Assembly (NCBI GenBank): GCA_905233475.1
Contig: CAJOEN010000028.1
Coordinates: 12,989 to 54,548 of the forward strand
Length of the DNA stretch: 41,560 nucleotides
DNA from: an uncultured Bacteroidales bacterium
Lineage (GTDB): Bacteria; Bacteroidota; Bacteroidia; Bacteroidales; P3
Direction: 5' to 3'
Shown: in pieces, positions 25,141 through 35,600 of the stretch
Layout of the letters: the number at the start of each line of letters is the position of its first letter
Position numbering within the stretch: the first letter of the stretch is position 1
The notes under the pieces: model-generated
What the model saw: the letters and a program-made list of their open reading frames with translations, nothing else
The model's database searches: none
Told to the model about the DNA's origin: nothing
Position numbers and translations under genes: made by a program

Positions 25141-25465
25141 ATCTCCGAAGTGCTAAAAATATAACTTCTTTTTCTTAGCTTTTGAAAAAGATTTTTAAGT
25201 GTAAAGATTTGTTTTTCAGTGTTATAAAAATATTTTTCGAAAAACCGTAAATTTTCCGTATCTTTGCAAAACTTATGAAACGGCAATATATATGTACGGC
25301 AAATATTCCTCTCTTTCTTAATATAAAGAGACGTGATGAATTTGTTTGTTGCTGACTTCCAACCACATTTTTTGTGAACAGATTTGTGCGTTGTGGCGTT
25401 TTTTCGTCGCAAGTCCGAAAAAATATAATAAAAATGTAAGTTAAACCATTAAAAATTAAAAAAAT
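25141..25465 (+). promoter_or_regulatory. tnaA promoter and leader, with a 26-codon leader ORF
   Basis: TATCTTTG (25259-25266) is a consensus -7 box. An ATG follows only 8 nt later (25275) and opens a 26-codon frame (MKRQYICTANIPLFLNIKRR, ending FVCC; stop 25353-25355). The leader is about 190 nt long. A weak hairpin, TTGTGGCG with CGTCGCAA around T6, lies in the second half. In E. coli tnaA is controlled by the TnaC leader peptide, which needs Trp12; this one has no Trp, so equivalence is not supported. Nothing else is seen in 25141-25258. Confidence 0.4.
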
Positions 25466-26786
25466 ATGGAATTACCATTTGCAGAATCATGGAAAATCAA
25501 GATGGTTGAACCCATCAAGAAAAGCACCCGCGCCGAACGCGAGAAATGGCTCGAAGAAGCCCACAACAACATTTTCATGTTGAAATCCGACTATGTTTAC
25601 ATCGACCTTTTGACCGACAGCGGCACCGGCGCCATGAGCGACCGCCAGTGGTCGGCAATGATGATGGGCGACGAGAGCTACGGCGGCGCCCGCAGTTTCT
25701 TCCACATGAAGGACACCATCACCGACATCACCGGTTTCAAATATGTGATACCCACCCACCAAGGCCGCGCCGCCGAGAACGTGCTGTTCTCCTACCTCGT
25801 TAAACCCGGCATGATTGTCCCCGGCAACGCCCATTTCGACACCACCAAAGGTCATATCGAAAGCCGCAAAGCTTTCGCCATCGACGTTACCATTCCCGAA
25901 GCCAAGGACACTCAGCTTGAGATACCTTTCAAAGGCAACGTAAGCCTCGAACTCCTCGAAAAAGTGCTGCAGGAAAACAAAGGCAACGTGCCGTTTATGG
26001 TGCTCACCGTTACCAACAACACCGTTGGCCGGCGTTCCCGTGAATATCGACAGCGCCCGTTTCGTGGAAAACGCTTATTTTATCAAAACCCGCGAAGAAG
26101 GCTACGCCGACAAGACCATCCTCGAAATTGCCAGAGAGATGTTCAGCTACGCCGACAGCATGACCATGAGCGCCAAGAAAGACGGCCTTGTGAACATGGG
26201 CGGTTTCATTGCCACCAACAAGGAAGACTGGTACGAAGGTGCCAAGCTGTTCTGCATCCCATTCGAAGGATTCCTCACCTACGGCGGTATGAACGGCCGC
26301 GACATGGACGCCCTCGCCGTTGGCTTGCGTGAGAACTGCGACTTCGACATGGTTGAGACACGTATCAAACAGGTGCAGTACCTCGCCGACAAACTCGACG
26401 AATACGGCATTCCTTACCAGCGTCCCGCCGGCGGACACGCCATCTTTGTAGATGCCGACAAGATTCTTACCAACGTGCCTAAAGAAGAGTTCCCCGCACA
26501 GACCCTCACCTGCGAGCTCTACCTCGAAGCCGGCATCCGCGCCTGCGAAATTGGCTACATGCTTGCCGACCGCGACCCCGTGACCCGCGAAAACCGTTTC
26601 GGCGGACTCGACTTCGTGCGCCTCTGCATACCGCGCCGCGTGTACACCAACAACCACATGGACGTGATTGCCGCCGCCCTGAAGAACGTTTACGACCGTC
26701 GCGACACCATAAAACACGGCGTGCGTATCACATGGGAAGCCGAGCTTATGCGCCACTTCACAGTGCAACTGGAACGTATAAAATAG
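25466..26786 (+). pseudogene. tnaA: Tryptophanase with an out-of-frame deletion
   Basis: A PLP enzyme converting tryptophan to indole, pyruvate and ammonia. The first frame runs MELPFAESWKIKMVEPIKKS to FMVLTVTNNTVG (about 26027). The second resumes GVPVNIDSARFVENAYFIKT through the PLP-lysine region MTMSAKKDGLVNMGGF to MRHFTVQLERIK. Between VG and GVPV about 20 residues present in relatives (the GQPVSM... helix before the conserved Ser-Ala-Arg) are missing and the frame changes. The total of 1321 nt is 59 nt short of a typical 459-residue gene, consistent with one 59-nt deletion. Everything else is well conserved, so the lesion is recent or an assembly fault. A terminator follows. Confidence 0.85.
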
Positions 26787-26840
26787 TTGTCAGTTGCCAG
26801 TTGGCTACTGAATGGACTTTAAGATTTTATGACACAAATA

Positions 26841-26872
26841 AAAGAGGCGTCCGACGGATGTCTCTTTTTTTA
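26841..26872 (+). terminator. Rho-independent terminator after tnaA
   Basis: AAAGAGGCGTCC pairs with GGATGTCTCTTT (two G-U pairs) around GAC, followed by a T-run. Confidence 0.8.
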
Positions 26873-27036
26873 TTTTGACTGTATCAAATCACTTTTTACA
26901 AAAAATAGCACCTTTGCAGAATAATTTTACACTTGATATTTCTGTTTGCACAATTTATATTGAATTATTGAGTGCAAAATTACGAAAAAAAATAGATATT
27001 GTGTCAGGTCTTTTGTTATCGGAATGAAAAATGGCT

Positions 27037-28377
27037 TCATACGGCATGTCGTTCCTGATATTCAGCCTTTTCGTACACCGAAGTTTTCAGGAAAGCACCC
27101 TGCAACACTCCTCTCAGGACGAGATATATCATAAAGGCCGTCCAAAGGATATTGTTCTGTACAAAAGTGTTGGCACTGGAATAAAGGTACGGCATGCTGT
27201 AATATACTGCAAAAAAGGCCGCAGTAGCCACAAACATGGAGTTTCGCATGGTGCGTGAGGCTGTGGCTCCCACAAAGATGCCGTCGAACAGAAATGCCGC
27301 AAAACCGCATACCGGTATGAACAAAATCCAGTAAATGTAGTTGTTTACGCCGTTGATAAGCTCTTGGTCGTTGGTGAATACAAGCAGGAAATAGTTGCCG
27401 AAAGCCGCGTACATGGCTGTGAACACCACCGTAAGAGCCACGCCCCACATCAGCAGGTAGCGTACCGACTTGCGCAGAAGTTTTTTGTTGCGTTCCCCGA
27501 TATACCGTCCTACAAGGGCTTCGCCAGCGTAGGCAAAACCGTCCATAATGTATGAAAAAAGGGTAAAGAACTGAAGCAGTAGCGCGTCTATTTTCAGTAT
27601 GTCGTCGCCTATTTTTGCCGAGGCCGATGTTATGAAAGTGAACACCGCACACAAACATACTGTACGTAGGAATATATCCCCATTGACTTTGAAAAATCGT
27701 GCCATCTGCTTTAATTTTAGGCTGTTGCGTATGTCGAGATGTTCGTGGAAGAGAGTCCCGTATTTTTTCGCTCCCACAGCAAAACCGAGTAGCAGCCCCG
27801 AGTACTGTGCAATTACCGTACCCAAGGCCACGCCTTTGATGTCCCAGTGCAGAACCATCACAAACAAAAGACTGCAAACGATATTCACTACGTTTATGAA
27901 AATGGCAATCCACATAGGGGCTTTTGAGTTCTGCATACCTATAAACCACCCTTTTATGGCGTAAAGTCCCAAGGTAGCCGGTGCCGCCCAGATACGCACG
28001 GCAAAATATATCAGGGCTAAACGCATTATATCGCCGCTGGCGTTGAGAATCCAGCAAGCGAAACGGCCTGCAGGTTGCTGAAACACAAGCAGTAACAATG
28101 CAATGGCGAGTGCTATGGCGAAAGCGCGCACAAAAATACGTACAGCCTCGGCAAAATTGCGTTCGCCGTATGCCTGAGCCGTAAAACCGCTTGTCCCCAT
28201 GCGCAGAAATCCGAAATTCCAATAAATGAGGTTGAAAATGGAGGTGCCAATGGTTATTGCTCCGATGTGCGTGCTACTGAGATGCCCTACAATGGCCATG
28301 TCCACGATGCCCAAAAGCGGCACCGTTATGTTTGTTATGATATTTGGCAGGGCTAATCGCAATATGTTTTTGTTCAT
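27037..28377 (-). CDS. MATE family efflux transporter (DinF-like)
   Basis: 446 residues with 12 predicted membrane helices. N-terminal ILRLALPNIITNITVPLLGI followed by VDMAIVGHLSSTHIGAITIG is the MATE signature. Internal FLRMGTSGFTAQAYGERNF and the second-half GFAYAGEALVGRYIGERNKK repeat show the two-lobe pseudo-symmetry of the DinF subgroup. It exports organic cations or similar compounds by Na+ or H+ antiport; the substrate cannot be told. The minus-strand box TAACTTTG (28490-28483) is its likely promoter, arranged back to back with that of the nfeD gene. Confidence 0.92.
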   Translation of the reverse strand: MNKNILRLALPNIITNITVPLLGIVDMAIVGHLSSTHIGAITIGTSIFNLIYWNFGFLRMGTSGFTAQAYGERNFAEAVRIFVRAFAIALAIALLLLVFQQPAGRFACWILNASGDIMRLALIYFAVRIWAAPATLGLYAIKGWFIGMQNSKAPMWIAIFINVVNIVCSLLFVMVLHWDIKGVALGTVIAQYSGLLLGFAVGAKKYGTLFHEHLDIRNSLKLKQMARFFKVNGDIFLRTVCLCAVFTFITSASAKIGDDILKIDALLLQFFTLFSYIMDGFAYAGEALVGRYIGERNKKLLRKSVRYLLMWGVALTVVFTAMYAAFGNYFLLVFTNDQELINGVNNYIYWILFIPVCGFAAFLFDGIFVGATASRTMRNSMFVATAAFFAVYYSMPYLYSSANTFVQNNILWTAFMIYLVLRGVLQGAFLKTSVYEKAEYQERHAV

Positions 28378-28479
28378 CAGGGTGTTATGTGCTTTTTTGT
28401 GTTGTAAAGCTGTTTTTGTAATTGTTCAAACAGTTGATATATAATATTTTATGTTTAAAAGTTTTCAAACTATTCCTTT

Positions 28480-28511
28480 TTGCAAAGTTAGCAAAAAATA
28501 TTGTATATTTG
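28480..28511. promoter_or_regulatory. Back-to-back divergent promoters (MATE exporter / NfeD)
   Basis: Plus strand: TTG 28480-28482 and TATATTTG 28504-28511, 21 nt apart. Minus strand: TAACTTTG 28490-28483. The two promoters overlap physically, so the genes may compete for RNA polymerase. Confidence 0.55.
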
Positions 28512-28565
28512 CGTAAAATATTATCATTAGGAAAATAGAGATAAATTATTATAAATTAAATATTT

Positions 28566-29912
28566 ATGAAAATAAGAACATTCCTTGGCTTTGCTTTTGC
28601 AATTGCTTTGGCGGCTTTCTGCACTGGACTTTCGGCCAAAACTACCAAGATATATCATTTCAAAGTGGAAGAAATGATAGCCAAACCAGCTGTAATGCGT
28701 GTTGAAAAGGCTTTGGAGGAGGCACAGGAACTAAATTGCGACCTTGTGATAATGCGTCTCAACACCTTTGGCGGCGAATTGGAGTCGGCGGACAAAATAC
28801 GCACCATGCTATTGCAGTCGCCCATTGGCGTTTGGGTGTATATCGATAACAATGCGGCCTCTGCAGGTGCTTTAATATCAATAGCTTGCGAGCGTATATA
28901 CATGCATTCGGGCTCCAGCATAGGGGCAGCTACTGTGGTAGATCAAAACGGCGAGGTACAGCCCGACAAATACCAAAGTTACATGCGTTCGCTTATGCGT
29001 GCCACCGCCGAGGCGCGAAACCGTCGTAGCGACATAGCCGAGGCTATGGTGGATCCCGATATTTTCATACCCCAAATCTCCGAAAAGGGCAAAGTGCTTA
29101 CATTTACCACCGAAGAGGCTATACAAAACGGCTATTGCGAAGGTCAGGCCGAAAATATGAATGAAATTCTTGCACAAGCCGGCATTGAGGAGTATGAATT
29201 TCACGAGCAACGCTACAGTTTTATAGAAAAGGTGGTTGGATTCCTTATAAATCCTGTTGTGAGCGGCATTCTGATAATGCTTATCGTGGGCAGTCTTTAT
29301 TTAGAGTTCCATTCGCCGGGCATAGGCCTGCCGCTGTTAGTTGCGGCAATTGCCGCGCTATTGTATTTCGCACCCCTGTTTTTGGAAGGGCTTGCGGCCA
29401 ATTGGGAGATAATAATATTTGTGTTGGGAATAGTGCTTCTGGCGTTGGAAATTTTTGTTATACCCGGTTTCGGTTTTGCCGGAATTGGAGGCATAGTGTG
29501 TGTGGTGACAGGACTTACGCTTAGTCTTGTCGGCAATATCGGTTTCGATTTTTCCGGCCTCAATATCAGTGATTTCCTTATGAAACTTTTCATAGTGATA
29601 ATAGCCGTTACCGCCGCCATACCTTTGTCAATTTGGCTTAGCCGCAAACTTTTCGAAGGGCGGACTTTCGGCCACCGTCTGGCACTTAACGAGGTGCAGA
29701 ACGCCTCCGAAGGATATACCGTCTCCGACGCTGAAACGGCCTCTCTTATCGGCAGGACGGGCATCGCTGTTACATTGATGCGTCCTTCGGGAAAAGTGGA
29801 GATAGATGGCGACACCTACGACGCTTTGTCGTCAGTTTCGTATGTTGAAAAAGGTACTCAGGTTAAAGTTGTAGGTTACGAAAACGGCACTCTCGTAGTG
29901 GAACTGGCTTGA
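28566..29912 (+). CDS. Long-form NfeD membrane serine protease (ClpP-like)
   Basis: 448 residues. Signal peptide is about 1-24. A ClpP-like protease domain (LVIMRLNTFGGELESADKIR; catalytic Ser99 in NNAASAGALIS; GSSIGAAT) is followed by four to five membrane helices (about 230-350: FLINPVVSGILIMLIVGSLY, LPLLVAAIAALLYFAPLFLE, IIIFVLGIVLLALEIFVIPG), and a C-terminal OB-fold domain (SLIGRTGIAVTLMRPSGKVE, VKVVGYENGTLVVE). Known: long NfeD proteins act with stomatin-like partners in membrane protein quality control. No stomatin gene is adjacent here. Confidence 0.92.
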   Translation: MKIRTFLGFAFAIALAAFCTGLSAKTTKIYHFKVEEMIAKPAVMRVEKALEEAQELNCDLVIMRLNTFGGELESADKIRTMLLQSPIGVWVYIDNNAASAGALISIACERIYMHSGSSIGAATVVDQNGEVQPDKYQSYMRSLMRATAEARNRRSDIAEAMVDPDIFIPQISEKGKVLTFTTEEAIQNGYCEGQAENMNEILAQAGIEEYEFHEQRYSFIEKVVGFLINPVVSGILIMLIVGSLYLEFHSPGIGLPLLVAAIAALLYFAPLFLEGLAANWEIIIFVLGIVLLALEIFVIPGFGFAGIGGIVCVVTGLTLSLVGNIGFDFSGLNISDFLMKLFIVIIAVTAAIPLSIWLSRKLFEGRTFGHRLALNEVQNASEGYTVSDAETASLIGRTGIAVTLMRPSGKVEIDGDTYDALSSVSYVEKGTQVKVVGYENGTLVVELA

Positions 29913-30010
29913 TAGCATTAAAAAATATGTAACGGGCAAAATATCACGCCCGAAATATCGTTATTATAAAACGATGACACATTAGTGCCGTCATTTAAAA
30001 CATTACGATA

Positions 30011-31569
30011 TTGAAGATACATATTTTAAAATACATAGCCGGCTTGTTTGTGGCCGTTTGTCTGATAGAAAGCCTTTCCACATCGTGTACCAAAGAAACG
30101 GAGTTCCTTACCGATACCGCCACACTGCGGTTCTCGGTGGATACGCTCAAATTCGACACAGTGTTTACCACAATGGGTTCCACCGTACGTAGCGTAAAGG
30201 TGTATAATCCTAACAATCAGCCTGTAAAGATAGATGGCGTAAGCCTTGCTCATGGCTCGGCATCGCGTTTCCGTATCAACGTGGACGGCGATACTGCACT
30301 TGTGGCTCGCGATGTGGAGATACTTGCCCACGACAGCATATTTATATTCGCCCGCGTCAATGTCAATCCCAACTCGGCTACATCTCCTTTTCTTATCGAA
30401 GACAGCATAGTTTTCAGCATAGGCAACGCACGGCAGTACCTTCCTCTTACAGCCTATGGCCGCAACGCCGTGTACCACTATCCCGACCATGTAATCCACG
30501 ACGCTGCAGGCAATAGCTATCATTATTCGGTTATCGACTGCTCACAGCCGTGGACAAAAAACATACCCCATGTGGTGTTTGGCTATGCCGTTGTTGATAT
30601 GCTGGATGGGTGTACGACGGAGGAACGCTCAACATAAACGGTACCGCCGACGAGCCGGTATTGCTCACTTCAATCCGCCACGACGGACATTACGCCGACT
30701 TGCCCGGGCAGTGGGGCTATGTATGGCTTTCGTCGGGGAGTCGCGACAACACAGTGAATCACGCAGTTGTGCGTAATGGATACATCGGTTTCCTTGCCGA
30801 TACGGTGGCCAACGCCAATCCAACGCTTTCAATCCGCAATACTGTTATCGAAAATATGTCGTTGGCCGGAATCTACGGTCAGGGGGCGAGGATTGAAGGC
30901 GATAACTTGCTTGTAACCAACTGCCAAACAGCGACTTTGGCACTGACGCTTGGCGGCAGGTATGTATTCAGCAACTCCACTTTTGCAAACTATTGGAACT
31001 ACAGCGTTAGGCGTTCTCCGCAACTGATACTCAACAACTGGTACGAGAGTGCGGACGGTGCCCTGCAGTTGCGACCCCTGCAACAGGCCGATTTTTACAA
31101 CTGCATAGTGTACGGCTCATTAAAAGAGGAACTTATGTTCGACTTTGCCGAAAACGGTACCGCAAGCTTTTCGTTCAGCAACTGCCTGCTTAAAACCGAA
31201 ACCTCCATACCGCAGTCGCTTTTGCTCGACTGCCTTATCAACCAAGACCCCAAATTTTCCGACCGCACTTCCTCCGACTACCATCTACAGTCCGACTCGC
31301 CGGCACGAGGCAGGGGCAACGCCGCTTATCTCCGCCAACAAACCGATTTGGACAACCGAGTACGTTCCAATCCACCATCGATAGGAGCGTTTGAATACTT
31401 TGAAAACTCGGAGGTCGGAAGTTGGAACTCGGAGGTCGGAATTCGGAAGTTGGAACTCGGAGGTCGGAATGGTAGGGTAAGTCGAAGCTCTCAATACGGA
31501 CTTTGTATTTCCGGATATGGATTGTACAATCGGTTGCAAGGTGTTCATTTTAACAAAACAAACAAATAA
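30011..31569 (+). pseudogene. Right-handed beta-helix lipoprotein, disrupted by an out-of-frame deletion
   Basis: A TTG start at 30011 opens a lipoprotein signal (GLFVAVCLIESLSTSC). The first frame runs to HVVFGYAVVD at about 30598; the second resumes WVYDGGTLNINGTADEPVLL and gives a parallel beta-helix/pectate-lyase-like fold (QWGYVWLSSGSRDNTVNHAV, IRNTVIENMSLAGIYG) up to RVRSNPPSIGAFEYFE. Relatives have about 20 further residues between VVD and WVYDGG, so a loss of about 58-64 nt changed the frame. The natural C-terminus of this family is GA(F/Y)EY plus a few residues; the extra 53 residues after 31404 translate repeat DNA, so the stop codon was lost when the next cassette arrived. Confidence 0.75.
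31406..31474 (+). repeat. CGGAGGTCGGAA repeat cluster at the left edge of the four-helix-bundle cassette
   Basis: Three copies of ACTCGGAGGTCGGAA interleaved with GTTGGA spacers. The block 31436-31448 (TCGGAATTCGGAA) is the exact reverse complement of 31974-31986 on the other side of the four-helix-bundle gene. Confidence 0.8.
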
Positions 31570-31961
31570 TGGCTATGAAAAAAGACATTTTGCTGGAAAA
31601 AAGTTTTGCCTTTGCAATTCGGATAGTAAAAATGTATAAATTCCTTTGTGAAAGCAAAAAGGAATTTGTAATTTCCAAGCAAGTATTACGAAGTTGTACA
31701 AGCATTGGTGCTAATATCAGGGAGTCAAAACGAGGGCAGACCACCCCCGATTTCTACACAAAACTTACTATAGCGTTGAAGGAAGCTGATGAAACTGCCT
31801 ATTGGTTTAAATTATTGTATAAAACCAATTATTTGGATGAAAACACATACGAAAGTATAAACAATGACTGCGAAGAACTTATAAAACTTCTCGTATCTTC
31901 AACAAAAACTTTAAAAACAAAAATGATAAAAAAAATATTTAAAAAATATTATATAGTATAG
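31569..31961 (+). CDS. Four-helix-bundle protein of the 23S rRNA intervening-sequence (IVP) family
   Basis: 130 residues, all alpha. Family hallmarks are KSFAFAIRIVKMYKFL, LRSCTSIGANIRESKRGQT, DFYTKLTIALKEADETAYW and the LLYKTNYLDE turn. Known: these small basic proteins are related to those encoded in 23S rRNA intervening sequences and to the Avd accessory protein of diversity-generating retroelements; they bind nucleic acid. There is no reverse transcriptase or rRNA nearby. ATG 31569 overlaps the end of the preceding open frame; ATG 31575 is equally possible. Short inverted repeats flank the gene, suggesting transfer as a cassette. Confidence 0.88.
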   Translation: MAMKKDILLEKSFAFAIRIVKMYKFLCESKKEFVISKQVLRSCTSIGANIRESKRGQTTPDFYTKLTIALKEADETAYWFKLLYKTNYLDENTYESINNDCEELIKLLVSSTKTLKTKMIKKIFKKYYIV

Positions 31962-31973
31962 TTATTAACAGGA

Positions 31974-31986
31974 TTCCGAATTCCGA
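31974..31986 (-). repeat. Right inverted repeat of the four-helix-bundle cassette
   Basis: TTCCGAATTCCGA, perfect 13-nt inverse of 31436-31448. The core GGAATTCC is itself palindromic, which lowers the weight of the match. Confidence 0.6.
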
Positions 31987-32000
31987 ATTAAACAAAAGTT

Positions 32001-32591
32001 ATGTATAATTACGTTTCAGGAAAATTAGTCGAAGTAACACCGGCATACGCAGTAATAGACTGTGGTGGAGTGGGTTACCTGCTCGAAATATCGCTTACCA
32101 CCTACACCCAAATCAAGGATATGAGCGAGGTGAAACTCCTTACCCATTTCGTTGTTCGCGAGGACGCGCAAATGCTCTACGGTTTTTACGAAGAAAAAGA
32201 ACGCACTTTGTTCCGCAACTTGGTTAATGTCAATGGGGTAGGGGTGGCTACGGCACGTGTAATGCTGTCGTCGTTTGCTACCGATGAGTTGGCACAAGCC
32301 ATTGTATCACAGGATGTTAAAACGGTGCAGAGCATAAAAGGCATTGGCGCAAAGACCGCCCAACGCATAGTGCTCGAACTGCACGACAAACTTGGCAAAA
32401 TGGACGAACTCAATATATCTCCCGTTAGAGGTGGCATACGAGGCAATAAAAATCAAGAAGAGGCGTTATCTGCTCTGTTGGCTTTGGGATTTCCAAAATC
32501 GGCAGCCGAAAAGGCCGTGCATAAAATTGCCGAAAGCGAACCCGACGCCACTGTGGAAAATATTATAAAAATGGCACTTAAAATGCTTTGA
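32001..32591 (+). CDS. ruvA: Holliday junction branch migration protein RuvA
   Basis: 196 residues. An OB-fold N-terminal domain (MYNYVSGKLVEVTPAYAVID, VREDAQMLYGFYEEKERTLF), two helix-hairpin-helix motifs (LVNVNGVGVATARVMLSSF and VQSIKGIGAKTAQRIVLEL) and the flexible C-terminal RuvB-binding domain (EEALSALLALGFPKSAAEKA). It forms tetramers on Holliday junctions and loads RuvB. It lies 38 nt before sprA, a conserved order in Bacteroidota. The ATG follows closely on the right repeat of the four-helix-bundle cassette, so that cassette may have replaced the original upstream promoter. Confidence 0.97.
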   Translation: MYNYVSGKLVEVTPAYAVIDCGGVGYLLEISLTTYTQIKDMSEVKLLTHFVVREDAQMLYGFYEEKERTLFRNLVNVNGVGVATARVMLSSFATDELAQAIVSQDVKTVQSIKGIGAKTAQRIVLELHDKLGKMDELNISPVRGGIRGNKNQEEALSALLALGFPKSAAEKAVHKIAESEPDATVENIIKMALKML

Positions 32592-32629
32592 TGTGGAGTG
32601 AAAAAAAACGCTAATTCGCACATATACTG

Positions 32630-35600
32630 ATGATTGGGTCGAAATATAGGATATTTGGAGTATCGTTGCTTTTGTTTGGAACAACGGCTGTAGGCGTTGT
32701 TTCGAGCGATATTTTTACAGTATCCGATATGGATAGGACTGTGAGTATAAGCGAAGAAATGTCGGAAAATCCTGTACCACAGCAGGATACCGTTCCGAAA
32801 AACTCGGGAGGAAAAAAAATCGGTGCCAAAGAGCCTAAGAATTTCTCCACGGATGTCCAATATCATCCAGAAACCAATGACTATCTGATACTTACCAAAG
32901 TGGGCGACCTTGTCATCGACCGCAAGTACATGACTTTTGAGGAATATCAGAATTGGCGTATGGAACAGCTTATGCAGAGCTACTGGAGCAACAAATCAAA
33001 AACCGCCGCATTAGACAAAAAAAACAATGCCGCGGGAGGTTTGTTGGACAACATTCCCGGTATGAGCAAACTCAACAACGCGTTAGGCTCAGTACTCGGT
33101 GGGAAACCGTTGATAGAAGTAAATCCCAGTGGCTCCGCAGAACTCACTTTCGCTGTGGTGAACAACAAGCGCGAAGACCCTGCCATAGACGTGAACAAAC
33201 GTAGTGTTACCAACTTTGATTTCGATGAAAATATTCAGATAAACCTCAATGCCAAAATCGGTGACCTTTTTAGTTTGGACATAAACCAAAACACTCAGGC
33301 CGTTTTTGATTTCGAAAACATGGTCAAACTGAAGTATGAGGGAAAAGAAGACGACATACTTCAGCTTTTGGAAGCGGGAAATATTGCTATGCCGCTCAAT
33401 ACCAAGCTTATACAGGGGAGCCAAAGTCTGTGGGGTTTCCATACCAAGCTAAAATTTGGAAAGCTCACCGTTGATGGGGTTTTCTCCGAACAGAAGACCG
33501 AATCGCAAAATCTTCAGGTTCAGGGAGGTGCGCAAACCGAGGAGTTTAAAATCAAAGCCGACGAGTACGAGGAAAACCGACACTTTTTCCTTGCCCAATA
33601 TTTCTACGACAACTACAACAAAGCCATGTCCACCTTGCCTGTCCTCAACTCCAATATCAATATTATAAAGATTGAAGTTTGGCGCACCAATGTGGGAGCT
33701 GCTGTTACCGAAAACCGTAATATTGTGGCTGTTACCGACTTGGGTGAGAAAAATCCCTACATGAGTAACCTTTTCAACCCTTCGGCACGCACTATGCCGA
33801 GCGACTATTCCAATAATCTTTTCAATGTTATAGACCGTTCCGCCATACGTAGTGTAAATCAGATAACTACCTATATGCAGAGCAAAGGTTTTGTGTCGGG
33901 ACGCGATTATGAAAAAGTTGAGAGTGCGCGCAAGCTCAATCCGAGCGAATATACTTTCAATCCGCAGTTGGGTTTTATCTCTCTTAATCAGGCTCTTAGC
34001 GCAGACCAAGTTTTGGCCGTAGCTTTCCAATATCAGGTCATAGGCGATACCACAGTGTATCAGGTGGGTGAACTTACAACCGACGGTATAGTAGATCCCA
34101 ATACTTTGGTTGTCAAACTGTTGAAAAGTACTTCCATCAACACCAAAAGTCCGTTGTGGAAACTGATGATGAAAAACGTTTACTTCCTCAGAAGCACGCA
34201 GATAAGTCCCGATAAATTCCGTTTGAACGTGCTTTACGAGGGTGATGACGGAGGCGTGATGACCGGCTATTTCGCCGACGGCCCCAAAAAAGGTGTTCCG
34301 CTGATAGAGGTTTTCGGCCTCGACCGTATGGATGCAATGCAGTATCCCTACGCCGACGGTGTGTTCGACTGGCTCGACAACGCCACCACCGGTGCGGGTA
34401 TCATCCAAGCTTCCACTGGCCGTGTGTTTTTCCCATACGTGGAGCCTTTCGGAAAAGACCTTCGCGAAATACTTGGCGATGATGTAGCTGCCAACAAGTA
34501 TTGCTTTGACTCGCTATACACCCTTACCAAAACCCTTGCCCAGCAATATCCCGACAAGGACAAATATTACCTCGAAGGAAGCTACTCCACGGCCATGAGC
34601 GGCGAAATCTCCCTTGGGTTCAATATTCCCGAAGGTTCGGTTAAGGTTACAGCGGGCGGAATACCCTTGGTGGAAGGGGTGGACTATACGGTGGACTACA
34701 TGATGGGTAAAGTGCGTATTATCAACGAAAGTGTACTCAGTTCGGGAACGCCGATCAGCATTTCGAGCGAGAGCAACTCGTTCAGTATGATGACGAAACG
34801 TATGATGGGAATGCACCTCAACTACGAGTTTAACCCAAAATTCAACCTCGGCGCCACTGTGCTTAACTTGCACCAAACGCCGCTTACGCAGAAAAATAAC
34901 TTCGGCGACGAACCTTTGAACAACACCATTTGGGGCTTAGACCTGTCGTTCCAGCACGAATTGCCTTGGCTCACCAAAGCCATCGACTGGCTTCCCGGCA
35001 TTAGTACCAAGGAAAAATCGGAACTGACACTCAATGCTGAGTTTGCGCATTTTATACCCGGAATGTCGAATGCTGGAGAAAGCGGTGTTTCGTATATCGA
35101 CGATTTTGAGGGCGCCAAATCGGGCATTGACTTGAAAAATGTGGCAAGTTGGCATTTGGCAAGCACGCCGCAGGACCACGCAACCCCCAACGCCATGTTC
35201 CCCGAAACACGTGTGGGTTCGGGACTTGAGTATGGTTTCAACCGCGCACGTTTGGCATGGTACCGTATCGACGATATTTTCTACAGTAGCAACTCGCCCT
35301 CGAATATCTCCGACGCCGACCGCTCAAGGCCATACGCACGACGCATATCGGAGCAGGAGGTGTTCCCAAACAAGGAACTCGCCGCCGGAGAAACCACCAA
35401 TATATACGAACTTAACCTTGCTTTCTATCCCGAGGAGAAAGGTCCCTACAACTACGACATCAACGGCATGTCCTCCGACGGCAAATTGCTGAATCCGACA
35501 TCGCGCTGGGGCGGAATAATGCGCCGCCTCGACTATACCGATTTCGAGACGCAGAACATCGAAACCATAGAGTTTTGGCTTATGGACCCCTTTATCGACA

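Noticed and set aside
25275..25355. TnaC-type regulatory leader peptide
   Set aside because: No Trp codon and no resemblance to TnaC beyond position and length.
27062..28222. 386-codon frame overlapping the MATE gene on the same strand
   Set aside because: Out-of-frame shadow; the MATE frame has 12 membrane helices and family motifs.
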